DNA from: Enterococcus hermanniensis
GTDB taxonomy: Bacteria; Bacillota; Bacilli; Lactobacillales; Enterococcaceae
DNA length: 64,000 bases
Assembly (NCBI RefSeq): GCF_001885945.1
Contig: NZ_JXKQ01000002.1
Coordinates: forward strand, 124,001 to 188,000
Direction: 5' to 3'
Shown here: positions 18,353 through 29,900 of the stretch, piece after piece
Layout: every line of letters starts with the position of its first letter
How positions within the stretch are numbered: position 1 is the first letter of the stretch
Notes under the pieces: model-generated
What the model saw: only the letters and a program-made list of their open reading frames with translations
The model's database searches: none
Told to the model about the DNA's origin: nothing
Made by a program: the position numbers and the translations under genes

Positions 18353-19297
18353 TTATTCATTCGCATTTACGATTGAATACAGAACGTCCGTAAACGATTT
18401 GTCTTCATTAAATGGTCGGATATAATCGAAACGTTCTCCCCCGTTTTCAATAAAATAATTTCGATTTTCTTCATCAATTTCTTCGATTGTTTCTAAACAA
18501 TCTGCTACAAATCCCGGAGTAATAACTAAAACGCTTTTTACATTTTGACTCGGAAAAGCTTTCAATGTCTCACAAGTCATTGGTGTCAGCCATTGGCTAG
18601 GACCGAACTTAGATTGATAGGTATGTGCATAAGGAAAAGTTCCGACTTTAGCCATTACTTTTTTAGTAGTTGCCTGACATTGTTCCTCGTACGGATCTCC
18701 ACGTTCAATTGTAGAGACTGGAACACCGTGGTAAGAAAAAAGAAGCATGTCATATTTTTGTTGCATCATTTGTTTTTTTATATAGGAAGAAAGTAGCGTA
18801 ATATACTCATCTCGTTCATAAAATGAACGGGATATTTTTAGATGGGGAATATCCGCTGCGTGTTTATATAATTGAGCAATTTGATCACAAATCGGGGCAA
18901 CTGTCGTTTCTGAATATTGTGGATACAATGGAAGAACAAAAAGCTCCGTCATCCCTGCAGCTTTCATTTCTAAGATTGTTTCATCAATTTTTTGTTTTCC
19001 ATAGGTCATTGCGAAACGAACTAGCGCATCAGGTATTTTTTCTTGTAACAATTCTGCTTGTTTTTGCGTGTAAATCCAGAGCGGTGATCCGTCTGTTTGC
19101 CAGATTTTTGAATAAAGCTTTGCTGATTTTTTAGGACGGACATTTAGAACAATCCCATGTAAAATTGGTAACCAGATTATTCTTGGCCAAGTAATCACTC
19201 GACGGTCCGATAAAAATTCAGCTAAATAACTTTTTACTGCTGTTGGCGTAGGACTCTCTGGTGTCCCTAAGTTCACTAATAAAATACCGCGTTGCAT
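18353..19297 (-). CDS. hemH: Ferrochelatase (coproporphyrin III type)
   Basis: This 314-residue enzyme inserts ferrous iron into a porphyrin; Gram-positive members act on coproporphyrin III (CpfC). The catalytic His190 (LLFSYHGVP) and Glu269 (PGFVADCLETIEE) fit the B. subtilis enzyme positions. No other heme biosynthesis gene is in the window, and enterococci are known to lack that pathway while retaining a ferrochelatase. It lies next to ndh and menA, so it may serve the same aerobic respiratory module when porphyrin is taken up. Whether it is still functional cannot be told. Confidence 0.93.
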   Translation of the reverse strand: MQRGILLVNLGTPESPTPTAVKSYLAEFLSDRRVITWPRIIWLPILHGIVLNVRPKKSAKLYSKIWQTDGSPLWIYTQKQAELLQEKIPDALVRFAMTYGKQKIDETILEMKAAGMTELFVLPLYPQYSETTVAPICDQIAQLYKHAADIPHLKISRSFYERDEYITLLSSYIKKQMMQQKYDMLLFSYHGVPVSTIERGDPYEEQCQATTKKVMAKVGTFPYAHTYQSKFGPSQWLTPMTCETLKAFPSQNVKSVLVITPGFVADCLETIEEIDEENRNYFIENGGERFDYIRPFNEDKSFTDVLYSIVNANE

Positions 19298-19340
19298 TTG
19301 TTGATACCTTCGTCTTTTCCTCTTTCAAAAGCGTTCAGTA

Positions 19341-19371
19341 AAAAACACTCGCAAATTTTTACGAGTGTTTT
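19341..19371 (-). terminator. ndh terminator
   Basis: The hairpin AAAACACTCG / CGAGTGTTTT with a minus-strand T-run lies 9 bp past the ndh stop. Confidence 0.85.
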
Positions 19372-19379
19372 CATTCGGC

Positions 19380-20588
19380 TTAATGATAAAAATCAAAACG
19401 GCCTTTCGCTAAAACTTCTTTGACACCACCTGTTTCAAATAACGAACGATCCATAATTGCTTTTTTAATAAACGATGCTGGATAAGCTGTTACTTCTGTT
19501 TTTCCAACGACACCAAATGCATGCGTATTTCCAATCGAAGCAACTGAACCTAAAGATTTAAATGAAAATGGATCTGATGGTTGTCCTTTAAGTTGATTTA
19601 AAATATCTTTTGCAGCATAAGAACCCATTGTCAAAGCAATTTGAGCAGTTGTTGGATATGGTCGATTACTTGAAGGGTCCATTACAGCTGATACATCGCC
19701 TAAAAGATACACGTCATCATGATTTGGATCCGTTAAGTTTGGTTTTACCATTACACGACCACGACGTTCTTCAAATCCTGAATCGCCAATAACTTTACTT
19801 CCGCTGACACCCGTTGTCCAAACAATTGTTTTCGCTTTGAGCGCAACTAGATCGTTTTCATTATCTTTCGAATTTTGATAAATCACAGCACCTGGTTCAA
19901 CTTTTTTGATTGGTTTGCCAGTTAATAATTTAACATCCCATTTTTTTAGGTATTTCAAGCAATATTGGCCTAACTTATCGCTAAACATTGGTAAAATTTT
20001 ATCTACTGCCTCAACACAATAAATCTGGATATCTTCCGGCTTCACACCTGCGATATCAGCAAATTTTTTGCTTCCTTCAACAAACGCTCCAACTAGTTCG
20101 ATTCCAGTAAAACCGGCACCACAAACAACAATTCGAAGGTATTCTTCATCTTTAGTTTCTTTATATTTTTTCATTTGTTCTACGATATGTTTATGAACCT
20201 GGTCTGCTGTTTTAACGTCGACCATTTCTAAGGCATTTTCTTTTACTCCCGGAATACCGAACGATTCTGATTGGAAACCAAGACCCACGATTAAATAATC
20301 ATAGTTTAATTTTTGATTTTCTAAATAAACTTCTTTTTTATCCGCATCAATTTTTTCAACCGTGTCTTGCACAAAAACGGTTTTATTTGAGTTGATGACA
20401 TCTTTGATTTTGTAGCAAATTTTTTCATCTGGTTGTGTCCCCGCTGCTACTTCATGCAAACTAGTTGCTTCATAGTGATAGTCATTTCGATCCACTAAAG
20501 TAATATGGATATCTGCTGATGATTTTTGTAGTACATGTAATGCACGTAACCCTGCATAACCTGCACCTAGGATAACGATTTCTTTCAT
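19380..20588 (-). CDS. ndh: Type II NADH dehydrogenase
   Basis: This 402-residue FAD-dependent NADH:quinone oxidoreductase does not pump protons. The FAD-binding GxGxxG is in ILGAGYAGLRAL at residues 6-17, and the NADH-binding one is in VVCGAGFTGIELVG near residue 155. A C-terminal amphipathic region anchors it to the membrane. It passes electrons to demethylmenaquinone, whose tail-attaching enzymes are encoded immediately upstream. The ATG follows AGGAG. Its own terminator separates it from hemH. Confidence 0.95.
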   Translation of the reverse strand: MKEIVILGAGYAGLRALHVLQKSSADIHITLVDRNDYHYEATSLHEVAAGTQPDEKICYKIKDVINSNKTVFVQDTVEKIDADKKEVYLENQKLNYDYLIVGLGFQSESFGIPGVKENALEMVDVKTADQVHKHIVEQMKKYKETKDEEYLRIVVCGAGFTGIELVGAFVEGSKKFADIAGVKPEDIQIYCVEAVDKILPMFSDKLGQYCLKYLKKWDVKLLTGKPIKKVEPGAVIYQNSKDNENDLVALKAKTIVWTTGVSGSKVIGDSGFEERRGRVMVKPNLTDPNHDDVYLLGDVSAVMDPSSNRPYPTTAQIALTMGSYAAKDILNQLKGQPSDPFSFKSLGSVASIGNTHAFGVVGKTEVTAYPASFIKKAIMDRSLFETGGVKEVLAKGRFDFYH

Positions 20589-20653
20589 TTTTTTCTCCTC
20601 CTAATACATCCATAGCTTTTTAAAAGCCTATTAAAATAATAAAGAATAAATTT

Positions 20654-21574
20654 TTAAAATAAAAAGATAATAGCAAAACTAATAACTTGAGCAGCTGCAC
20701 CAACCGCCAATATTCGGACGGCACAAATAAATGTTTCTCGTTTGATCTGCTTTTCTAAAAACAAAAGGACTTGCTTGAAAATAAATGGCGCCACAAAAAA
20801 AGTCCCCAACATGGTCCATGGAGCGATTCCGATTAATACTGCTAAAATCACAGCCAGAAAAGCAGCTACATTCATACCGATAAATAGATCAATTGCAGCT
20901 TGTTTCCCCAAATAATGGACCAATGTAAAGCGTTCATTTTTTTCGTCTTCTTCTAAATCACAGATATTATTTGCCAACATCAAGTTTGCGATCCACAATG
21001 TATTCGGTAACGAGATTAAGAATATTTCACTTAAGGTTCTGAAATTCCATTGAAATACCTCAAATGCATTTAGATAAACACACAAACAAGTAATCATAAA
21101 CCCCATGGTCAATCCTGAAAAAACTTCGCCAAGCGGCAGACTAGACAATGGTTTTGGGCCCGATGAATAAAAAATACCCACACCATAACAAAATAACCCC
21201 ATCAACAAAAATGGCCAACCGACAACAAATGTCAGGCCGATTCCAATCAAAGCGGAAACAATGATCATTCCTACCATTAAGTTAAAGACTAACTTTAAAT
21301 CAATCTCTTCACGTCCAATGATATTGGTTTTCTCTCGGTAATCATGAATCTCTGTCGCATGATGATAGTCGTTATAATTATCTAGAATGTCTACCGCCAT
21401 GTTAAAAATAAACATAGCAACGAAAAACAACAGAACTAATCCTAGATGAAGTCTGTGAAAATTATACAGGCTAAAACAAATCCCAATAAAAAAAGGCAGG
21501 ACGCTTGCGGTTTTCGCTTTAAACTCCACAAGTTCCAAGAAAACGGTTAAACTCATTCTACCCAACTTTCTCAT
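20654..21574 (-). CDS. menA: 1,4-dihydroxy-2-naphthoate prenyltransferase (MenA)
   Basis: This 306-residue UbiA-family membrane enzyme attaches the polyprenyl chain to DHNA, giving demethylmenaquinone. About eight to nine helices are visible. The two Asp-rich motifs are NMAVDILDNYNDY at about residues 61-73 and NNICDLEEDEKNE at about 198-210. The divergent neighbour is a polyprenyl diphosphate synthase that would supply the side chain, and ndh follows downstream. The start is either the ATG at 21574 or the one six codons later; neither has a strong ribosome binding site. Confidence 0.93.
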   Translation of the reverse strand: MRKLGRMSLTVFLELVEFKAKTASVLPFFIGICFSLYNFHRLHLGLVLLFFVAMFIFNMAVDILDNYNDYHHATEIHDYREKTNIIGREEIDLKLVFNLMVGMIIVSALIGIGLTFVVGWPFLLMGLFCYGVGIFYSSGPKPLSSLPLGEVFSGLTMGFMITCLCVYLNAFEVFQWNFRTLSEIFLISLPNTLWIANLMLANNICDLEEDEKNERFTLVHYLGKQAAIDLFIGMNVAAFLAVILAVLIGIAPWTMLGTFFVAPFIFKQVLLFLEKQIKRETFICAVRILAVGAAAQVISFAIIFLF

Positions 21575-21738
21575 ATTTTCTTTTCAATATCCATTATGCT
21601 ATTTTTATAGTTTTAGTTCAAAGGATTTGCTTATCACCTATGTGCTTGTTCTCACTAAATATTAATGAAGCATTCTAGTAGTCATTCTGTGAAGCATACG
21701 ATAAAATAGTATTGAAAACGTTGTTAGAAGGAGCACCT

Positions 21739-22713
21739 ATGTTAGACTACTGGAATGACTATCCCGAATTACAGAAAAATTTAATCGAAGTGAAAGAATT
21801 AATTTCACAAAGACTTGTTATTAATAATCCATCGATCGAAGAGGCCATCACAAAATTTTCCTCTACAGGAGGAAAGATGATTCGTCCGGCTCTCTTCTTT
21901 CTTTTCGCTGATTTTGGCGATAAAAAAGAAACTGATCAGCTAATAAAAATCGCAGCCTCATTGGAATTGCTGCATTCTGCTACGTTGGTTCATGATGATA
22001 TTATCGACGATGCCAAGACCCGCCGCGGGATGCTGTCAATTCAAGCGCGTTTCGGCAAAGATATTGCAGTTTACACTGGCGATTTTATGTATACTAGTTA
22101 TTTTGAATTATTAGCAGAATCAATGAGTGATACGCCGTTTTTATTAAAAAATGCCCGTGCAATGAAAAAAATCTTACAAGGCGAATTGACGCAAATGACT
22201 TGCACCTTTAATCCCGATCAAACACTTTGTGAATACCTCCGAAATATCAATGGCAAAACGGCTGAGTTGATTCGTTTAAGTTGTCATGAGGGAGCTTATT
22301 TTGGCGGCAGTGATAAAAACATTCAAGCGCGTGCGAAGCGGATCGGTTCTTCTATCGGTTTGGCTTTTCAAGTTTACGATGATATTTTAAACTTTTCAAT
22401 TGAGTTGGGTGATGAAAAAAAACCAATTCTGACTGATGTTCAGCAAGGGATCTTCACCTTGCCGCTATTGATTGCCCGTGATAATCAGCCCGATATTATT
22501 CGCCCCTATTTAGAAACACCCGAGCAGTTATCCAAAACGGAATTAAGACAACTAGCTTCCTATGTCACAGAGTTTGATGGTATCTCAGGTGCGCTAGCCT
22601 TTGCAGAAAAATCAACTCATAAAGCCCTTAAAGAAATTCAGCAACTTCCTGATTGCGATGGTAAAGAAATTTTGGCAAGTGTCGCTACCCAATTATTAAC
22701 CCGCAAATACTAA
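21739..22713 (+). CDS. Polyprenyl diphosphate synthase (long chain)
   Basis: This 324-residue trans-isoprenyl diphosphate synthase resembles heptaprenyl synthase component II. The first Asp-rich motif is DDIIDD near residue 85. The second reads YDDILNF, where the last Asp of DDxxD is Asn. GGKMIRP and the Lys/Arg residues for diphosphate binding are present. A TTG 27 bp upstream opens the frame, but the ATG at 21739 follows AAGGAG. It is divergent from menA and most likely makes the quinone side chain. I leave the symbol open because chain length cannot be read from sequence with confidence. Confidence 0.9.
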   Translation: MLDYWNDYPELQKNLIEVKELISQRLVINNPSIEEAITKFSSTGGKMIRPALFFLFADFGDKKETDQLIKIAASLELLHSATLVHDDIIDDAKTRRGMLSIQARFGKDIAVYTGDFMYTSYFELLAESMSDTPFLLKNARAMKKILQGELTQMTCTFNPDQTLCEYLRNINGKTAELIRLSCHEGAYFGGSDKNIQARAKRIGSSIGLAFQVYDDILNFSIELGDEKKPILTDVQQGIFTLPLLIARDNQPDIIRPYLETPEQLSKTELRQLASYVTEFDGISGALAFAEKSTHKALKEIQQLPDCDGKEILASVATQLLTRKY

Positions 22714-22747
22714 AAAGACTCCGGGAATAAATTTCCGGAGTCTTTTT
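22712..22747. terminator. Bidirectional terminator between polyprenyl synthase and pheT
   Basis: The 13-bp stem AAAAAGACTCCGG / CCGGAGTCTTTTT encloses a 10-nt loop. Confidence 0.93.
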
Positions 22748-22758
22748 ATTTGTTCAAA

Positions 22759-25176
22759 TTAACGAATGACCGCACCTAATTTTTCTGCTAAGTTTTTAGT
22801 CACTTTTTCCATCGCACGATTGATTTCTTCATCCGTCAATGTGGCTGCTGGATTTACAAATATTAAGCTATAAGCCATTGATTTCTTACCTGCTTCAATA
22901 TTTTTTCCTTGATAAACATCAAATACTTGAACATTTGTTAAGAATTTACCAGCTGCTTCACGAATCGCTGCTGAAATTTTAGCATTTGTACTTGTTTCAT
23001 CGACTAGCATAGCAATATCACGACTTACAGCTGGGTATTTAGAAACTGCTTCAAACACGAGTGGTGCTTGCTCATGGCCAATTAAAGCTTCTAAGTTTAA
23101 CTCAGCAACATATGTTGCTTTTAATTCGTAACTTAAAGCTGTTTTAGGATGAACTTGTCCTACAAAGCCGATTAACTCTTCTGCTAAATAAATTCCTGCT
23201 GTTTGACCTGGATGCATTTCAGTCATCTTGATTGAACGATAAGAAATTTCTTCTGTTAAGCCCAAGCCGTCAACTAACTCTTCGACCATTCCTTTAATCG
23301 TGTAGTAATCACATGGCTCAGCTTTAGCTGCCCATGATTTATCCGCAACATTTCCAGTTACTGCCATCGCTACATGGTTTTGTTCAATCGGTAAATCTTT
23401 TTGTGGGTCATTATTTTGGTAGAACACATGACCAATTTCATAGAAGGCAACATCACTGTTTTTACGAGCAATATTATAAGATAAATCTTCTAATAAACCG
23501 CTGATCAAATTCAAGCGCATAGTCGAACGATCTTCACTCATCGGCCAAGCTACACGAGTGACACGACTTTCTCCAATTAAAAACTGTTGTGCTTTTGCTT
23601 CAGTTGTCAATGCATAACTAATGGCTTCTGAAAGACCGCTGCCTTCTAATAAGTTACGAACTTTACGCGTTGCTTTTTGAGAATCCGTTAAGAAACCAGC
23701 CACGGTTTGACCTTCAGGCAAAGTTGAAGGCAAATTATTATAACCATAGATACGAGCGATTTCTTCCATCAAATCGGCTTCGATCGTAATATCCCATCGA
23801 CGTGGTGGTACACTGACAGTGGTTACACCAGCTGTAACAGTTGTTTTAAAACCAAGCGCTGCAAAAATCTCGTTGACTTGATCTTGGGTCAAATCTGTTC
23901 CTAGGAAACGATTGACGTTTTCGAGTTTTGTGCTGACTTCGATATTTTTAGCTTGAACTTCACTACCTTTAACTGAACCATTTAAAACTGTTCCACCTGC
24001 TAATTCAGCGATCATTGCAGCAGCTACTTCACCAGCTAAACTAATCTCCCCTTGGTTGATACCTTTTTCAAAACGCATAGATGCTTCACTACGTAGATTA
24101 TAACTTTGAGATGTACGGCGAACAGATGTATGATCAAACATCGCCATTTCTAAAGCGACAGTAGTTGTTTCAGTTGAAATCTCTGAATCCAATCCACCCA
24201 TAACACCGGCCAAGGCGACTGGAACATCCCCATTAGTGATAACGATATTTTCAGGATTTAATGTACGTTCAACGCTATCCAAAGTTGTAAATGGCTCATC
24301 TTGTTTCGCGCGACGAACACTGATTTCTTTACTACCTAATTTATCGTAATCAAATGCATGTAACGGTTGGCCGAACAATAACAAGATATAATTTGTAATA
24401 TCGACAACGTTGCTGATTGGGCGAATGCCTTCGTTCATTAAACGATTTTGTAACCATTGTGGACTTGGTCCAATTTTCACATTCTCAATGATTCGAATTT
24501 CATAATGTGGTGTATCATTTTTATCTTCAACAGATACTTTGATTTTATCACTAGCTTGTTCAGCCGTTTCTTCTAGTTCTACTGAAGGAAATTTAGCTTT
24601 CTTATTGTAAATTGCTGCTACTTCATGGGCTACACCACGAATGCTCAAAGCATCTGCTCGGTTTGGTGTGATCGATAGATCAATGATCGTATCATCCATT
24701 TCAAGATATGAAAAGACTGGTTCACCTGCTACAGCATGTTCAGGCATGTAATAAATACCTTCAGCATATTCTTTTGGAATCACTGATTCGCTGTACCCAA
24801 GTTCTTGTAATGAACAAATCATCCCATTTGAAACTTGTCCACGCATTTTGCCTTTTTTGATTTTTACATTTCCGCCGATCCGCGAGCCAGGCAAAGCAAC
24901 GATTACTTTTACTCCTGCTTTGATATTAGGCGCTCCACAAACGATTTGTGATAATTCTTCTTCACCAATATCGACTTGGCAGATAGATAAATGATCAGAA
25001 TCAGGATGAGGAATACATTCTTTTACATCGCCAACAACGATTTTTTTTAATCCTTCTTCCGGTGACTCTAAACCTTCGACCTCGATCCCTGTAAGTGAAA
25101 GACGATCGGCTAATTCTGTTGGTGTAATGTCTTTTAAATCGACATATTCATTTAACCATTTATATGAAACTAACAT
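22759..25176 (-). CDS. pheT: Phenylalanyl-tRNA synthetase beta subunit
   Basis: This 805-residue beta subunit of the alpha2-beta2 PheRS has the expected domain order: N-terminal tRNA-binding EMAP/OB domain (about 40-150), B3/B4 editing domain (about 210-400), B5 domain (about 405-475), and a C-terminal anticodon-binding FDX-ACB domain (about 710-805). Length is normal for Firmicutes. It follows pheS by 6 bp in the same transcript and should be governed by the T-box leader upstream of pheS. Confidence 0.97.
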   Translation of the reverse strand: MLVSYKWLNEYVDLKDITPTELADRLSLTGIEVEGLESPEEGLKKIVVGDVKECIPHPDSDHLSICQVDIGEEELSQIVCGAPNIKAGVKVIVALPGSRIGGNVKIKKGKMRGQVSNGMICSLQELGYSESVIPKEYAEGIYYMPEHAVAGEPVFSYLEMDDTIIDLSITPNRADALSIRGVAHEVAAIYNKKAKFPSVELEETAEQASDKIKVSVEDKNDTPHYEIRIIENVKIGPSPQWLQNRLMNEGIRPISNVVDITNYILLLFGQPLHAFDYDKLGSKEISVRRAKQDEPFTTLDSVERTLNPENIVITNGDVPVALAGVMGGLDSEISTETTTVALEMAMFDHTSVRRTSQSYNLRSEASMRFEKGINQGEISLAGEVAAAMIAELAGGTVLNGSVKGSEVQAKNIEVSTKLENVNRFLGTDLTQDQVNEIFAALGFKTTVTAGVTTVSVPPRRWDITIEADLMEEIARIYGYNNLPSTLPEGQTVAGFLTDSQKATRKVRNLLEGSGLSEAISYALTTEAKAQQFLIGESRVTRVAWPMSEDRSTMRLNLISGLLEDLSYNIARKNSDVAFYEIGHVFYQNNDPQKDLPIEQNHVAMAVTGNVADKSWAAKAEPCDYYTIKGMVEELVDGLGLTEEISYRSIKMTEMHPGQTAGIYLAEELIGFVGQVHPKTALSYELKATYVAELNLEALIGHEQAPLVFEAVSKYPAVSRDIAMLVDETSTNAKISAAIREAAGKFLTNVQVFDVYQGKNIEAGKKSMAYSLIFVNPAATLTDEEINRAMEKVTKNLAEKLGAVIR

Positions 25177-25182
25177 TGCTTT

Positions 25183-26226
25183 TTACTCCCCCTTGAATTG
25201 TTCCAAGAAACGAACATCGTTTAAATAGAAATTTCGAATATCATTAACGCCATATCGTAGCATCGCGATACGGTCTGGTCCTAATCCAAAAGCAAAACCT
25301 GAATATTCTTTTGAATCAATGCCCGACATTTCTAAAACATCTGGGTGGACCATACCGGCACCAAGGATTTCGATCCAACCAGTATGTTTGCAGACGTTAC
25401 ACCCTTTACCACCACATTTAAAGCAGCTAACATCAACTTCCACAGATGGTTCAGTAAATGGAAAATAACTTGGACGTAGACGGATGCTACGGTCAGCACC
25501 AAATAATTCTTTTAATAGAACTTCTAATGTCCCTTTTAAGTCACCCATCGTGATACCTTTGTCGACAACTAAACCTTCAATCTGATGGAATTGGTGACTA
25601 TGGGTCGCGTCGTCTGTATCGCGACGGAAAACTTTCCCCGGTGAAATCATGCGTAGTGCACCTTTTGAAAAATCATGTTTTTCCATTGTCCGTGCTTGGA
25701 CTGGCGATGTATGGGTACGTAACAATACTTCATCAGAAATATAAAACGTATCTTGCATGTCACGAGCTGGATGGTCTTTGGGTAAATTCATCCGTTCAAA
25801 ATTGTAATGATCCGATTCGATTTCGGTTCCTTCAATAACCTGATAACCCATGCCTACAAAAGTATCTTCGATTTCTTCCATAATTTGAGTCAAGACATGA
25901 CGAGTACCCTGCGAAACTTGTTTACCTGGTAATGTAACATCTAAAGATTCTGAGGCTAATTGTTTTTCTAATGCTAATTCAGTCAATTCTGCTTTTCGTT
26001 CTTCAACAGCTTGAGTTAATAAGTCACGAATTTCATTGGCAAAGGCACCGACTTTAGGGCGATCTTCTGCCGAAAGATCCCGCATACCTCGCAATACTTC
26101 AGTGATCGGACCTTTTTTTCCTAGTGTTTCTACACGAATCGTTTCAATTGTCGAAAGAACATCCGCTGCTTCGATTTTTGCTAACGTCTGACTTTTAAGT
26201 TCTTCTAGTTGCTCTTGTAAACTCAT
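25183..26226 (-). CDS. pheS: Phenylalanyl-tRNA synthetase alpha subunit
   Basis: This 347-residue catalytic subunit of PheRS is a class II synthetase with an N-terminal coiled coil (residues 1-90). Motif 2 lies around [19 protein letters not shown] and motif 3 around [27 protein letters not shown] cluster is present in the insertion. The frame extends 14 codons further upstream, but the ATG at 26226 has GAAAGGAAG before it and gives the family N-terminus MSLQEQL. Expression should respond to uncharged tRNA-Phe through the leader described separately. Confidence 0.97.
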   Translation of the reverse strand: MSLQEQLEELKSQTLAKIEAADVLSTIETIRVETLGKKGPITEVLRGMRDLSAEDRPKVGAFANEIRDLLTQAVEERKAELTELALEKQLASESLDVTLPGKQVSQGTRHVLTQIMEEIEDTFVGMGYQVIEGTEIESDHYNFERMNLPKDHPARDMQDTFYISDEVLLRTHTSPVQARTMEKHDFSKGALRMISPGKVFRRDTDDATHSHQFHQIEGLVVDKGITMGDLKGTLEVLLKELFGADRSIRLRPSYFPFTEPSVEVDVSCFKCGGKGCNVCKHTGWIEILGAGMVHPDVLEMSGIDSKEYSGFAFGLGPDRIAMLRYGVNDIRNFYLNDVRFLEQFKGE

Positions 26227-26302
26227 TATTTTCTTCCTTTCTTTAATGCTAAAGTGGCTATTCCCCACTTATTCTCTGATTGATTCATCAATTATAAATC
26301 AC

Positions 26303-26530
26303 AAAAAGACCTCGTCCCATAAAGGAACGAGGTCTCGCGATACCATCCTAATTCGCCAATTACTTGGCGCTCTTACTTATGATTTAACGGCTTTACCGGT
26401 CTTGCGACAAGCTCCAGAAGTGAACTTCAGCTTTTTCTTTCTTAGCCTGCTTCCAGTCAATGACAGACATTCCCTTTAAGATCAAAAAAGATTACTCTTT
26501 TCTATCAACGCTTTTTAAACTATTTAATTG
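26303..26530 (-). promoter_or_regulatory. T-box leader of pheST
   Basis: On the minus strand the T-box sequence TTAGGATGGTATCGCG (26336-26352) is followed by an intrinsic terminator (stem 26307-26315 with 26327-26335, AGACCTCGT) and T-run. The upstream 170 nt can hold Stem I. A TTC in the segment GAAGTTCACTTC is a candidate Phe specifier. The transcript should read through when uncharged tRNA-Phe pairs with the leader. Confidence 0.9.
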
Positions 26531-26564
26531 ACTATCCCAATACTACAAGAAATCAATAAAATTA

Positions 26565-26909
26565 TCAACTACATTCTTCAGCAGTAATCCAAGTGTCGCC
26601 CCATTGATGAATTTCCTTCATCACATTTTCTAGTGCCTCACCTTTACTTGTCAAACAATAATCCATCCGCTTTTGGCTTCCGCAAGCAACTACACGAGTA
26701 ACGATTCCTTCAGCTTCTAATTCTTTTAGCCGTTCGGTCAAAACGCGATCGCTTACTTCTGGAATCATTGCAGCAATATCGACAAATCGTTTTGGTCCAT
26801 CTTCTAATAATACATCAATGATCAAACCGTTCCATTTTTTACCTAAAATCTGGAAACCTTTTTCAAATTTTGGACAGAGTGAAAAGTTAATTGTCTCTAT
26901 TTGTTCCAT
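26565..26909 (-). CDS. HxlR-family transcriptional regulator
   Basis: This 114-residue winged-helix protein is of the HxlR/MarR-like group. The conserved N-terminal cysteine (SLCPKFEKGFQILGKKWNGLII) is followed by a helix-turn-helix with the phrase PEVSDRVLTERLKELEAEG. Many HxlR members, such as YodB and QsrR, sense quinones or aldehydes through that cysteine and control nitroreductases or oxidoreductases. Two adjacent ATGs exist (26912 and 26909); the second is better spaced from GAGGTGA. A palindrome overlapping its promoter suggests autoregulation, and the same palindrome occurs at the nitroreductase gene 8 kb away. Confidence 0.88.
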   Translation of the reverse strand: MEQIETINFSLCPKFEKGFQILGKKWNGLIIDVLLEDGPKRFVDIAAMIPEVSDRVLTERLKELEAEGIVTRVVACGSQKRMDYCLTSKGEALENVMKEIHQWGDTWITAEECS

Positions 26910-26930
26910 CATTCTCACCTCGATAGAGAG

Positions 26931-26960
26931 AGTATAGCACAGCACTTACCTTTTATAAGT
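26931..26960 (-). promoter_or_regulatory. hxlR promoter and overlapping operator
   Basis: On the minus strand TTATAA and extended -10 TGC-TATACT (26931-26936) are 17 bp apart. The inverted repeat CTTA-N7-TAAG (26946-26960) covers the -35 region. Confidence 0.6.
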
Positions 26961-26975
26961 ATAAACTGCCTATCA

Positions 26976-29900
26976 CTAAAGAGATTTTAATAAATCGATC
27001 GCTTTATTTCCTTGTAGAAAGATTAAATAGGCATTTGTTACTGGTTTGTTTTTGGCTTTTTCTAAAGCATCTTTATAGAGATGCAGTTGTCCACGATAAC
27101 GCCCAAGTAATTGCGGTTCGCGTTTTTCTGTATAGTAATCCGTTTTCAAATCATATAATACAATCCGATCTTCGAATTCTAAATAGCCGTCAATAATCCC
27201 ATGCACCAAGATTTCGTCTTGATTTTGATAATCTGTAAAAAGTTGATCTGCCGGCATCAGCATCGCAAAAGGCTCCTCACGATATAAATAGGCAGCATTT
27301 TTAATAACATAACTCCCGATTTCTGAATCAAAGAAAGCAAGGATACTATCAATAGCAATTTTTTCAGCTATCTCCACCGTTAATGCCTTACGCTCAACTA
27401 AGTCGGCTATCAGCTCTTCAATCATTTTTTTCTGTGGTTTTTCTTTTAGTGAAAGTAGCTGCATGACTAAGTGCGTTGCGGTTCCGATTTCTGCCGGTGA
27501 AAGGTCTTTTTTAGTACTTAAAAATTTCGGCTCACCTAACTCTGTTTCTGTGAAACGATATTGATTTTGTCTTTGGCTTGTCTCATTTAACTCTAAAGTT
27601 TCACGATTATCTGGATCATCATAAAGCCGTTTTAACTCTGAGACCGATTGATAACTGGTCGTCTTAGTCGCTTCAGGATAAGGATAGTTAAATAGTAATC
27701 GTTTTTTTAATGGTTGAATATCGATTACGCCTTGTGGTATCTCTAATGTCTTTATTTCTGGTAGATAATTTTGGACTGCTTCCGCAATTTTTTGCGGTTC
27801 CACAAAATCGATTGAAAATGTGGCCGGATGATTTTTTATCCGAGCTGGCTGGTTGATTGCATAGTCCGTTTGATACTCCACCATTTTAGGATGTCTAAAT
27901 AATGTCATACCTACCCAATCAAAATAACTATCTTTTTGTCCGCTCCGTAAACCAGTATCTAAAACAGTTTGTTCGTTTAATGCACCTTTGCTCCAAGTTT
28001 TCAAAGCCGCTGCTTCATCGTCATAAGAACCCACCAAGTAAATCTTCTGTTCCGCCCGGGTCAAAGCAACGTACAACTTCCGCATTTCTTCAGATAATAA
28101 TTTATTCAAGTTTTTTTGTTTGACCGTTTGGAATAGCAATGTCTCTTTTCTGATTCGATCATCCGGGGTAAGTAGCTTCACTCCAAGCCCTAGGTGTTCA
28201 TCGAACACATAATTTTTTCGTGTGTCTTGTAAATTAAAACTTTTACTCATATCCATCAAAAAGACAATTGGAAATTCTAAACCTTTACTTCCATGGATCG
28301 TCATCACCCGAACAGCATCGACCAGTTCTTCGGTTGGCGGCTCACCTAGGTCTTTTTCCTTTTCTTGCATTTTTTCAATAAATCGAATGAACTGATACAG
28401 CCCGCGGAAGCTACTGCGTTCATAATCTTTCGCTCGTTCAATCAAAGCCAAAAGATTGGCATGTCGTTGCTGCCCTGCTGGCATCCCTAACACATAATCT
28501 AAATACGCAGTTTCGTTATAAATTTTAACTAACAAATCGGATAAAGATTCTCGACGGGCGTACTCGCGCCATTGATTTAGTTGAGCTAAAAAGTCAGTTA
28601 ATTTTTTAGCAATTTCATCTGTATTAACTTCGCTATAAAGTTGGACTGCCTGGTAATAGTCTTTTTGCGGCAAAGCTAGCCGAATCTGGGCCAACGCTTC
28701 TTCTTGCAAACCGATAATCGGCGAGCGTAAGACCGCTGCTAATGGAATATCTTGGTGTGGATTATCGATGATTTGCAATAATGAAATCATAATCCGTAGT
28801 TCTGTTGACTGAAAATAATTCTGGGTATCACTAATCGCTAATGGAATGCCTAACTGCTTAAATACTTCTAAAATCGTTAAATTATTGCTTCTAGTAGGGG
28901 TTAACAATACGATATCTTCGTAACGTACCGGGCGCATCGCTTTCATTTTTTTATCATAGATTTCAAAACCTTGATCGATCAACTGACGAATCTTAGTAGC
29001 TGTCATAAAGATCTCGCCCATCGCCTTGTCTTCAATCCATTCTGGAACTTCACTTTTTTGCTGATAAACCAATAGTTCCGGTTCAAATCTTTCTGCTGGC
29101 GGGAAATCCGTGAACCCATTAATTAATTCTGCCTGTTGATCGTATTCTATTTGTCCGACATTTTGATCCATTAATTGAGTGAAAACCAGATTAGTAAAAT
29201 CTAATACTTCCTTACGTGATCGAAAATTTTCCGCCAGAATAATTCTTCTGCCGCCCTCTTCATTTGCAAAATCATGGTATTTTTGGATGAATAAAGTTGG
29301 ATCTGCTAAACGGAAGCCATAAATCGACTGTTTTACATCCCCCACCATAAAGAGATTTCCGGGTTTTTCTGAACTTAATTCTTGTAAAATAGTTTCTTGT
29401 AACTGATTGATATCTTGATATTCATCTACTAAGACTTCTGTGAAGCGTTGACGATAATAGCTTTCTGCTGGTCGAGTCCCTTCGATTTCTGTCTGCAAGA
29501 TTTGCAACGTAAAATGTTCCAAATCATTGAAATCCAGCATGCCTTTTTCTCTTTTTTTAGCAGAATATGACATAATAAAACTTTTTTCTACTCGTACTAG
29601 TTCTTTAACGATCGGCAATGCTTCTTGTAGCCGTTCCACTTGTTCTTTCGGTGAGACTGAAAAATACATTGCTTGGATTTCTTGCAGGGCTTTTTTAGCT
29701 TGATCGCGATAATTTTTACATTCACTGATCACATCACCATAAAGCTCCTTCACTTCTTTTTTTCGTGGAGAAGGATACGTCGAAAATTTTAGCTGTTCAA
29801 AGATGTCATATGCATCGTCTAAGCGATTTTCTATCATTGCTTGTTGGAGCTTTAATGTGACTGCTGCTTCATTTTTGGCTAAATCGGTAATTTTTTGAAG

